From: Thiohalocapsa sp. PB-PSB1 | GTDB lineage: Bacteria; Pseudomonadota; Gammaproteobacteria; Chromatiales; Chromatiaceae | Direction of reading: 5' to 3' | Length of the DNA: 64,000 nucleotides | Assembly: GCA_016745215.1 (NCBI GenBank) | Contig: CP050890.1 | Span: 7,519,001-7,583,000 of the forward strand | Notes under the pieces: generated by a model | What the model was told of the DNA's origin: nothing | Databases searched by the model: none | Seen by the model: the letters and a program-made list of their open reading frames with translations, nothing else | Part shown: piece after piece, positions 51,803-58,878 of the stretch | Layout of the letters: every line of letters starts with the position of its first letter | How positions within the stretch are numbered: position 1 is the first letter of the stretch | Program-made: the position numbers and the translations under genes

Positions 51803-52081
51803 TCAGTGGTAATCTTCGTAATCGACAACATCGGCGTGGACTCCGTTGAACCGGAATGTGACGCGTCAGTTGCCACTGACCCTAACTGACCAGGTTTCCT
51901 TTCGATCTCCCGTGAGTTGATGCAAATACAATCCGGGGAGATCCATGTCTGCCGGTGAGGTAGACGCATTCAACCGGCCCAAGATCAGCCGAAGCCGATT
52001 CGCGTGTTTCGCTTGGATTCCCGACTTCTTCCCTGTTTTGAAAAAGCGCTCCAGACCCTTGTGATTGAAACTCTGGATCAT
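51803..52081 (-). pseudogene. higB: HigB-family toxin with in-frame TGA
   Basis: A RelE/ParE-fold mRNA interferase of 92 codons. It reads MIQSFNHKGLERFFKTGKKS at the start and, near the end, WSVRVSGN-stop-RVTFRFNG followed by VVDYEDYH and a stop just before higA. In relatives the interrupted position is Trp (VSGNWR). Here TGG has become TGA at 51866-51868 (codon 72), removing the last core strands, so the toxin should be inactive. Frame, length and order higB-higA are otherwise intact. Ten bases separate it from higA. Confidence 0.9.
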
Positions 52082-52088
52082 GCAGCAT

Positions 52089-52106
52089 ACCGTAACCCGT
52101 CACGTT
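52089..52106. promoter_or_regulatory. Inverted repeat upstream of higB
   Basis: GTAAC, seven bases, GTTAC lies just upstream of the higB start, the position where HigA/HigBA operators occur. Inferred operator. Confidence 0.35.
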
Positions 52107-52197
52107 ACACTTCGCAAGCCTTTCTGCACATAGTGTCAGCCATAACCGTGCCGAAAAAGGACGTGCCGAAAAACGCCTTCCAGGCAAGCCGTCATCA

Positions 52198-53217
52198 TCA
52201 CCCGCCTACTGGTGACGTTGCTTGTTGGAATCGATCGAGCAGATGCAGGACATCCGGGTTCGATCGGCGATGGCTGACGATGGCGATGTCGAGATCCCAG
52301 TGGCGATAGATCAGCAGCGCTCGCAACAGACTCTGCATGATCCAGTCGTTTTCATTGCCGAAGACGCCGCCGCCGAGTAAGGTCAGAAAAGCGCGGTTCT
52401 GGCCATGACGAAACCGATTCCATAGCGCGGCACAGAGCATCGCCTCGTACGCTGCCTCCAATACCAGGCGCGCGAATGGTTCCCAAAGCTCTGGCGGGTG
52501 TTCCGTATATGCAACTGGCAATGCCGAGCAATACGCCTGCGACAGGAGATGATCGCAGCCTTGAAGCGTGACCTGAGTTTGCCACTGTAGACCGATCCGC
52601 AGCAGGGCGCGCAAGGCGTCGCGCTCTTCGTCGGTTGCCATCCGCAGGTGCTTGGTGATCTCGATCAAGCCTTCTCTGGATGCCAGGGCGTAGCCATTTT
52701 GCATGTGCCACAGGCGGTTGTGGGCATTGCCGAGAGCCTGTCCAAGCTCCGCCAGACAGTCGATCTGCCGGTCTTTCGATTGGCCTTGTTTGTTGTCGAC
52801 CCATACAAAGTAATTTCGATAAATCGTTCCTGCGCCGGCGGCAATGGCGCAGGCCGGCCCCTGGGTCGGATCCTGTTCGTATCTGCCGACCCCGTGCTCG
52901 GGGGTCATGCGCGGCGAGGTCATTTCCAGCAAATTGAACTGGGATGCGACCTGAAACAAGGCCCCAGCATTGGCCTTTTCGGCATGCAATGCCTGGACGT
53001 CCGCAACCGTTTCGCGCACCGAAAGATTGCCAGTCGGGCCATCGGCGGCCTGCACCGCCGTGCGTAATTCTGCCAGCGACGGCATCTGCAAACGTCCGCA
53101 CACCAGCTTGTTGCCGTTCACGAGCGAGGTCAAGGTGGTATCCTCGAGCCGCAGTTTGGCGCGCACCTGGTCTGGTGTCGTTTCGGCAAATCCGGTCAAG
53201 TCTTCGAACCATGTCAT
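52198..53217 (-). CDS. Conserved hypothetical protein with GGGVFGN motif
   Basis: A 339-residue protein of a family found scattered in bacteria and, from memory, in some eukaryotes; no function is known to me. It opens MTWFEDLTGFAETTPDQVRA. Conserved-looking blocks include VADVQALHAEKANAGALFQV, GPACAIAAGAGTIYRNYFVW and LTLLGGGVFGNENDWI. The Gly-rich GGGVFGN loop and the early NAGALFQVASQFN recall nucleotide-binding macro-like folds, but that is a guess. The ATG at 53217 was chosen as the family start; the frame extends 14 codons upstream. Alone on its strand upstream of the HigBA locus. Confidence 0.75.
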   Translation of the reverse strand: MTWFEDLTGFAETTPDQVRAKLRLEDTTLTSLVNGNKLVCGRLQMPSLAELRTAVQAADGPTGNLSVRETVADVQALHAEKANAGALFQVASQFNLLEMTSPRMTPEHGVGRYEQDPTQGPACAIAAGAGTIYRNYFVWVDNKQGQSKDRQIDCLAELGQALGNAHNRLWHMQNGYALASREGLIEITKHLRMATDEERDALRALLRIGLQWQTQVTLQGCDHLLSQAYCSALPVAYTEHPPELWEPFARLVLEAAYEAMLCAALWNRFRHGQNRAFLTLLGGGVFGNENDWIMQSLLRALLIYRHWDLDIAIVSHRRSNPDVLHLLDRFQQATSPVGG

Positions 53218-53259
53218 TGTTTGCTGTTTACCTTGCGTTTGACCCCCGAGTCGGGCCAT

Positions 53260-53543
53260 GCCCTGGAAATCAGGTGACGGAGGTGGTGATTTGCACGTGT
53301 TGGAAAATCGCTTTTAGCAGGACGTACATCAGTCCAACTGCTGGATGAAAGCGACGGGTATGCAGCCGAGACTGCTGGTCACTTTCCCACGCGGGTGCTG
53401 CCTGCAAAGAATGTAAGGATTCACCGCAGAGACGCAGGGTGCGCAGAGAGGCTTAAGGCCCATGCATCCCTCTTCTCTGCGTCTCTGCGGTGGACCAAAC
53501 TGCATTCTGGTTGCATAGCTGAACATTCCAAGCAGGCAGCACC
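53260..53543. repeat. CGCAGAG-type repeat left of the MITE
   Basis: No gene. At 53405-53500 a repeat with AAGGATTCACCGCAGAGACG forms a long imperfect hairpin with CTTCTCTGCGTCTCTGCGG. The end (53505-53543) is the CATTCTGGTTGCATAGCTG sequence also at 2255 and around the ISL3 insertion. GGCAGCACC at 53535-53543 is the target copy of the MITE. Confidence 0.6.
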
Positions 53544-53789
53544 TAGGCTGTCGAAATCTGCCGTCTTACTAAAACAAGTGCTTCCCGGTTTATGGATGCT
53601 TAGTCGGTGTCGGTGTCGAGGTCGGAATGAGGGATTGGTATCGAGCTGGCTGCTTTGATCGATGAGCGGATTCGATGCCGATTCCGATAGCGACCCCGAC
53701 ACCGATGAGGCTTCCCCAGTGCGTTCGATGAAGCAATCCAAGACCCGGAATCGGTTTGGCATCAAAACTCAGGGCATTTCGACAGCCTA
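53544..53789. mobile_element. 246-bp MITE, copy 1
   Basis: Ends TAGGCTGTCGAAAT (53544-53557) and its exact inverse ATTTCGACAGCCTA (53776-53789). Flanked by a perfect 9-bp direct repeat GGCAGCACC (53535-53543 and 53790-53798). Interior holds GTCGGTGTCGGTGTCGAGG and GATTCCGATAGCGACCCC repeats and no intact gene. Copy 2 at 63376-63621 has the same length. Confidence 0.96.
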
Positions 53790-53872
53790 GGCAGCACCCC
53801 GCGGCGCTCTTTCCCACAATTCCCTCAGATCGAAATCAAGAGTTGGGTCCGCTGGTACGAACAGCGCAATCC

Positions 53873-54490
53873 TCAACGCGAACCCGCACGCCCTGAACCA
53901 AGCCCAAGCAGATAATTGGCGATCAGGTCGTCGACCAGTTCGCGTGCTGGATGATCGCCGCCGGCCGCCAGCTTGTTGGTGATGGCGAGCATCGCAATGC
54001 CGTGGACGCCGCCCCACAGGGTTTGCGCCGCGCGCCTTAAGTCAGGCGCGTCGAGTTCCGGGTAACGCTGCGATAATTGCTCGGAAATCAGCTGGAAAAA
54101 CGCATCGATCTTGCCGCGCATAACCGCCGGAAGCTGTTCCGGGTCGGCGGTGTTGTGCTCGAAGACAAAGCGCCAGCGCGACGGATGCCGCTGGGCAAAG
54201 TCCAGATAGCAGCGTCCCAGCGCGATCAGGCGTTGTTCAGGGCCTTGGTGGTCTGCCAATGCCCTGTCCAGCGACTTGCGCAATTCGTCCAGGGTGCGCT
54301 CGTTGAGCTGCAATACCAGATCGTCGCGGTTGCGGAACACCAGATAGAGACTGCCCGCGGTGTAGCCGATGCGTTTTGCCACGGCCCGGGTCGTGAGTCC
54401 GCCCGGTCCCACCTCCTCCAACAAGGTCTGCGCTGCATCCAATGCCATGGATGCGATCTGTTCTCTGCTATGTTCGCCGCGTCTGGCCAT
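53873..54490 (-). CDS. TetR-family transcriptional regulator
   Basis: A 205-residue TetR-type repressor. The N-terminal HTH (about residues 25-50) reads GGLTTRAVAKRIGYTAGSLY, and the C-terminal half (YLDFAQRHPSRWRFVFEH, TLWGGVHGIAMLAI) matches the WHG-type ligand domain of the TetR_C_13 kind. It is divergent from the VIT/VWA gene, and three related palindrome-like sites lie between them, so it probably controls that gene and itself. Ligand unknown. Confidence 0.93.
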   Translation of the reverse strand: MARRGEHSREQIASMALDAAQTLLEEVGPGGLTTRAVAKRIGYTAGSLYLVFRNRDDLVLQLNERTLDELRKSLDRALADHQGPEQRLIALGRCYLDFAQRHPSRWRFVFEHNTADPEQLPAVMRGKIDAFFQLISEQLSQRYPELDAPDLRRAAQTLWGGVHGIAMLAITNKLAAGGDHPARELVDDLIANYLLGLGSGRAGSR

Positions 54491-54576
54491 TCATCTGCCT
54501 CTGGTCATCGCGCACCCCTCGGCGCGCCTTTGCAGACCACAGGATAACCGGGTCGACGGGAGGTTGAAAATAATAT

Positions 54577-54670
54577 TTGAACATTGCTCAATTTCTGCTA
54601 TAAATTAAACAACGTTCAGAAAAGCCGGCCTCGCCGGCTTGCTTTGGCGTTTTAATTGAACATTGTTTAA
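54577..54670 (+). promoter_or_regulatory. Promoter and putative TetR operators of the VWA gene
   Basis: A sigma70-like promoter TTGAAC (54577-54582), 16 bases, TATAAA (54599-54604) faces the VWA gene. Three related sites occur: TTGAACATTGCTCAA (54577-54591, over the -35), TTAAACAACGTTCAG (54605-54619) and TTGAACATTGTTTAA (54656-54670, a near-perfect palindrome just before the ribosome site). A GC hairpin AAGCCGGC-CTC-GCCGGCTT (54622-54640) lies between the last two. Operators for the TetR protein are inferred. Confidence 0.65.
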
Positions 54671-54686
54671 ATCATCGGAGGCCAGC

Positions 54687-56774
54687 ATGATCAATCGAAT
54701 GCATTTTCACCCATGGCTGAATGCCACCTTGTTCAGCCTCTGCGCAGTGTTCAGCCTTGCTGCTGCCCCAGCCGGGGCAGCCGGGCTGTTGACGCCAGCG
54801 GACGGCAGTCTGCCGGCACTGGAGATCCGCACCCAGCAGGTCGATGTGCTGATCCAGGACGGTTATGCCGTGACCACGGTGGAACAGACATTCCATAACC
54901 CCCACGCCCGCGATCTGGAAGCGACTTATCGTTTTCCGGTGCCAGAGCATGGCGCGGTGGCCGAGTTCACGGTCTGGATCGATGGCAAGCCGGTGGTCGG
55001 CGAGGTGTTGGAAAAAGCCGCGGCGCGTCAGGTCTATGCAGATCAGCGTGCGCTTGGCCAGGATGCCGGCCTGGCGGAGAAGGATGACTATCGCTATTTC
55101 GACATCCATGTGACGCCGGTACGCGCTGGCATGGATACCCGCACGCGCCTGGTTTATCTACAGCCGACCCGGGTGGATCACGGCATCGGCCGCTATGTCT
55201 ATCCCCTGGAGGAAGGCGGGGTCGACGATCAACAGCTGGCATTTTGGACCGCACAGGAGGCGGTGACCGAGCGTTTCGAGTTCAACCTGAAATTGCGCTC
55301 CGGGTATCCGGTCGAGGCGCTGCGCCTGCCGGCCCATCCGGCAGCCAGCATCTCGCGCGCTGATCCGCAACGCTGGGACGTGCTGTTGGACAACAGCCCG
55401 GTCGACGCGGATGAGCAAGGCGCTGCCCTCACTGCACCCTCCACCGAGCCGGCCTTCAGGCTGAATCAGGACATCGTGGTCTATTGGCGTTTGGCGCAGG
55501 ATCTGCCCGGAAGCGTCGATCTGGTGACCTACAAACCGGATGCCGCTGGCCGCGGTACCTTTTTGTTGACCTTGACCCCCGGCGACGATCTCGCCGCGGT
55601 CGAAACCGGTGCCGACTGGCTGTTCGTATTGGACATCTCCGGCTCCATGCAGGGCAAGTATGCGACTCTGGCCGAGGGCGTGCGCCAGGCCTTGGGACGC
55701 ATGCGCACCGACGATCGCTTCCGCATCGTCACCTTCAACAACCATGCGCGCGAATTGACCAACGGCTTCGTTACCGCGACCCCTGAGCATGTTCAGGATT
55801 GGACAGCACGGGTGGCGGCAATCCGACCGGCAGGCGGAACCAATCTGTACAGCGGACTGGATCTGGCCCTGCGCCACAGCGACGCCGATCGTCCGACCGG
55901 CATCCTGCTGGTGACCGATGGCGTGGCCAATGTCGGCGAGACCCGTCAGCGCGCCTTCATCGAGCGGCTGAACCAGCAGGATCTGCGGCTGTTCAGTTTC
56001 ATCATGGGCAACAGCGCCAACCGGCCATTGCTCGAGGCCCTGACTCGCGCTTCTAACGGCTTTGCCCGCGGTGTATCGAACAGCGACGATATCGTCGGCG
56101 AGATTCTGACCGCCACCAGCAAATTGACGCATGCGGCCATGCATGGCGTTCAGGTCGAGATCGATGGCGTGCGGACCGCCGATCTGACGCCCGCACATCC
56201 GGGCTCGTTGTACCGCGGCCAGCAGTTGATGTTGCTCGGTCACTATTGGGGCGGCGGCGAGGCCGATGTCACCCTGAAAGCACAGGTCTCGGGTGCGCCC
56301 ATTGCATATCAAACGCGCTTTGCGTTCCCCGAGCAGTCGCGGCTGAACCCGGAATTGGAGCGACTCTGGGCCTATGACCGCATTTTGAACCTACAGCAGG
56401 AGCTCGCCGATTTCGGTGTCGATGCGGATATCCAGCGTGCCATCGTGGATCTCGGGGTGGAATATGACCTGGTCACCGACTACACCTCGATGGTGGTGGT
56501 GCGCGACGAGGTATTCCAAAGCCTGGGCATCGATCGCGGTAACAGCAAGCGCGTTGAGGCGGAACGCAACGCCCGCGCCGAGCGTGAGCAGAAGGTGCAG
56601 CAGCGACGCGTGGACCAACAACAACCGATGTTCAGCGGCAAACAGCCGCGCCTGTCCGGTGGCGGAAATCGCAGCGGTGGCGGCGGAGCATTGCCCGGCT
56701 GGCAAGTTCTGCTGATGGCAGCCGCGGCATTGGCAATCCTCATCCGGCGTCGATTCCTGTCAGCGGCCGGTTGA
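54687..56774 (+). CDS. Exported VIT/von Willebrand factor A protein with GlyGly-CTERM-like tail
   Basis: A 695-residue surface protein. A signal peptide covers about residues 1-30. A VIT (inter-alpha-trypsin) domain follows (YAVTTVEQTFHNPHARDLEA, TYRFPVPEHGAVAEF), then a VWA domain with the metal-site motif FVLDISGSMQGK and LLVTDGVANVGE. A charged linker (about 620-650) leads to SGGGNRSGGGGALPGW, hydrophobic VLLMAAAALAILI and RRR: the Gly-rich, hydrophobic and basic triad of GlyGly-CTERM proteins. The next gene is a rhombosortase, which cuts such tails. GGAGG precedes the ATG by six bases. Similar VIT/VWA proteins elsewhere pair with sortases instead. Confidence 0.9.
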   Translation: MINRMHFHPWLNATLFSLCAVFSLAAAPAGAAGLLTPADGSLPALEIRTQQVDVLIQDGYAVTTVEQTFHNPHARDLEATYRFPVPEHGAVAEFTVWIDGKPVVGEVLEKAAARQVYADQRALGQDAGLAEKDDYRYFDIHVTPVRAGMDTRTRLVYLQPTRVDHGIGRYVYPLEEGGVDDQQLAFWTAQEAVTERFEFNLKLRSGYPVEALRLPAHPAASISRADPQRWDVLLDNSPVDADEQGAALTAPSTEPAFRLNQDIVVYWRLAQDLPGSVDLVTYKPDAAGRGTFLLTLTPGDDLAAVETGADWLFVLDISGSMQGKYATLAEGVRQALGRMRTDDRFRIVTFNNHARELTNGFVTATPEHVQDWTARVAAIRPAGGTNLYSGLDLALRHSDADRPTGILLVTDGVANVGETRQRAFIERLNQQDLRLFSFIMGNSANRPLLEALTRASNGFARGVSNSDDIVGEILTATSKLTHAAMHGVQVEIDGVRTADLTPAHPGSLYRGQQLMLLGHYWGGGEADVTLKAQVSGAPIAYQTRFAFPEQSRLNPELERLWAYDRILNLQQELADFGVDADIQRAIVDLGVEYDLVTDYTSMVVVRDEVFQSLGIDRGNSKRVEAERNARAEREQKVQQRRVDQQQPMFSGKQPRLSGGGNRSGGGGALPGWQVLLMAAAALAILIRRRFLSAAG

Positions 56775-56939
56775 GTTGGCCGTTGCGTCGGGACAGTCTA
56801 GCCGTCGCTGGAGGCGGCGGCTATTTTTTATCCAGATCGCCGTCGCCTCGCGCGCCGGCGATGAATTGACGAACCGCTCTGTTGGCATGCGGCACAAGCA
56901 TCCGATGCCGGGCCAATGGAGCGGACTGCGGAGCTTTCC

Positions 56940-57638
56940 ATGTTCTCCATTCACCCCCTCGAATTTCCCTGGCGCAGCGCATCGATCGTCTTGTGGGCCC
57001 TGCTCATCTATGCCCTTGCCGGTGCAGCGCCGGATGCCTGGGTATTGCACCGGGGCATGCAGCTGGCAGCCCAGCCTTGGGGGCTGATCACCGGGCATCT
57101 GGCGCACAGCGATGCGGGGCATTTGCTTTGGGACGGGCTCGGATTGCTGCTGGTGGGCATGGTTTACGAACCGCTGCTGGGGAAACGATATTGCCTGGTG
57201 ATCGCCAGCGCCATCTTGGTCATCGACATCGCCTTTTTGGCCTGCATGCCGGCCTATCAGCGCTACTGCGGACTCTCCGGCCTGATCAATGCGCTGGTCG
57301 GTGCCGGACTGGTGGCCGCCATGGGCGCCAAGGATTGCTGGGCAGCGGGCTTCGGCCTGCTGGTATTGGGCAAGGTGCTGGCAGAAAACCTGCTCGGCAC
57401 GGCACTCCTGACCAACACCGCCTGGCCGGCGCTTCAGGCCGCTCATTTAGCCGGAATGCTGGCCGGCATGCTGGCCGGGATCGCCACCGATGCGGCCGAT
57501 TCGAGGGCCGCCGCGATGCATCACATCTGCGGTATCGCACAGAGGTTGCCCCTTCAAAGAATACAAGGATTCACCGCAGAGACGCAGAGTACGCAGAGGG
57601 AGGCGCCTCGCCCGCAAGCGCACCTTGACGACTCGTAA
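56940..57638 (+). CDS. rrtA: Rhombosortase (rhomboid-family intramembrane protease)
   Basis: A 232-residue inner-membrane protease of the rhombosortase group. Six helices are evident; TGHLAHSDAGHLLWDG gives the family's His-rich loop, the nucleophile Ser is at about 113 in CGLSGLINA and the catalytic His at about 169 in AAHLAGMLAG. It should process the GlyGly-CTERM tail of the VWA protein encoded directly upstream. The ATG at 56940 has GGAG six bases before it. From about residue 203 the protein is encoded by the CGCAGAG/REP repeat (QRIQGFTAETQSTQREAPRP), so its natural C-terminus has been replaced; the catalytic part is intact. Confidence 0.88.
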   Translation: MFSIHPLEFPWRSASIVLWALLIYALAGAAPDAWVLHRGMQLAAQPWGLITGHLAHSDAGHLLWDGLGLLLVGMVYEPLLGKRYCLVIASAILVIDIAFLACMPAYQRYCGLSGLINALVGAGLVAAMGAKDCWAAGFGLLVLGKVLAENLLGTALLTNTAWPALQAAHLAGMLAGMLAGIATDAADSRAAAMHHICGIAQRLPLQRIQGFTAETQSTQREAPRPQAHLDDS

Positions 57639-58117
57639 GAGCCGGCCAACGTAGGAGCCCGCTTGCGGGCGACCCGGCAGGCACAATGCCAGCGAATCGC
57701 ACGCGAGCACCACGCTTTTCCCAGGAGAAGGCTGCTGCTTTCAAAGAATATAAGAATTCACCGCAAAGACGCAGAGAGTGCAGAGAGCCCAAGGCGCCTC
57801 GCCCGCAAGCGCACCTTGACGACTCCTGGGAGCCGCCCGACGTAGGAGCCCGCTTGCGGGCGACCCGGCAGGCACAATGCCAGCGAATCGCACGCGAGCG
57901 CCACGCCTTTCCCAGGAGAAGGCTGCTGCCTTCAAAGAATATAAGCATTAACCGCAGAGAGCGCAGAGAGCGCAGAGCGCCCAAGATGCCTCGCCCACAA
58001 GCCGACCTTGACGACTCCTGGGAGCCGCCCGACGTAGGAGCCCGCTTGCGGGCGACCCGGCAGGCACAATGCCAGCGAATCGCACGCGAGCGCCACGCCT
58101 TTCCCAGGAGAAAGGCC
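57549..58117. repeat. Three tandem units of about 190 bp (CGCAGAG + REP)
   Basis: Units start near TTCAAAGAATAYAAG at about 57553, 57740 and 57932. Each has TTCACCGCAGAGACGCAGAG, GCCTCGCCCGCAAGCGCACC, then TAGGAGCCCGCTTGCGGGCG, ACCCGGCAGGCACAATGCC and CCTTTCCCAGGAGAAGG. The first unit provides the last 30 codons of the rhombosortase gene. The inverse of the same unit makes the array at 62056-63375. Confidence 0.9.
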
Positions 58118-58250
58118 ACAGGCCACTATCTTGCTCGTCTTCTCACCCGGCCTCGACATCGCCGCAACCGTCCCACAAAACGACCATAGGCGCTTTGGGT
58201 ACCGACTCCAGACCCAGCATTTCATTTCCTTTCTTATCCAACATATCCAG

Positions 58251-58278
58251 TTGACATGGTCCGATCGGCGGCTACACT
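58251..58278 (+). promoter_or_regulatory. Sigma70-type promoter of the TIR gene
   Basis: TTGACA (58251-58256), 16 bases, TACACT (58273-58278); the predicted transcript starts about 25 bases before the ATG at 58310. A close consensus match in a GC-rich context. Confidence 0.65.
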
Positions 58279-58309
58279 CAGGCTCCTGTACATCCGATCG
58301 GAGTGCCAC

Positions 58310-58816
58310 ATGCCCCGCGATCTCAGGTATTTCGTCAGCTATGCCCACCAGGATAAGCGCCAGGCGCGCCGACTGCTGGATCTGATCGAGCCTCGGCTCG
58401 CAATCAGCCGGGCATTCGCGTTCACTGGCTGGATCGACGACGACATCGGCCTCGGCAGCCGCTGGACAGATGCCATCGACGATGCCCTTGCCGATTGCGA
58501 TTTCGGCCTGCTGCTGCTCTCGCCGGCCTTTTTCGCCAGCGGCTTCATCCGCCGCGACGAATTGCCGACCTTCATCGCCCATGTGCGCCGGCCCGGCGGC
58601 GGCAACCGCACCAGGTTGCGCAAGCCCGCGATCCCGGTCCTGCTCAAGCCGGTGCCGCTGGATGGCAGCGCCGATCTCGCGGGGCTCGAGCAATTGCAAT
58701 ACTTCAGCGACGCCGACGGTCGCGCCTTCAACAACACCAGCGGTCATATCAGCGAGCGCTTCGCCGATCAGCTCGTTGCGGCGATGCTGCGCCGGCTTGC
58801 GACCTGCTTTCCCTGA
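58310..58816 (+). CDS. TIR-domain protein
   Basis: A 168-residue stand-alone TIR domain. It opens RDLRYFVSYAHQDKRQARRL (first strand and box 1); GWIDDDIGLGSRWTDAIDDA follows, then FGLLLLSPAFFASGFIRRDE with a Glu at about 84 in the place of the catalytic Glu of NADase TIR domains (the family's WCxxE helix), and PAIPVLLKPVPL. It probably degrades NAD+ or makes a signal from it. GGAG lies six bases before the ATG; a clean promoter precedes it, and the STAND gene follows 62 bases later, so the two likely form an immune pair. A non-enzymatic TIR adaptor cannot be excluded. Confidence 0.85.
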   Translation: MPRDLRYFVSYAHQDKRQARRLLDLIEPRLAISRAFAFTGWIDDDIGLGSRWTDAIDDALADCDFGLLLLSPAFFASGFIRRDELPTFIAHVRRPGGGNRTRLRKPAIPVLLKPVPLDGSADLAGLEQLQYFSDADGRAFNNTSGHISERFADQLVAAMLRRLATCFP

Positions 58817-58878
58817 TTTCCCAGCCCAAAGCTCGAACCCCAAAGCCCAAACTTGGCTCAATCCGGATTCCCCAGCCC

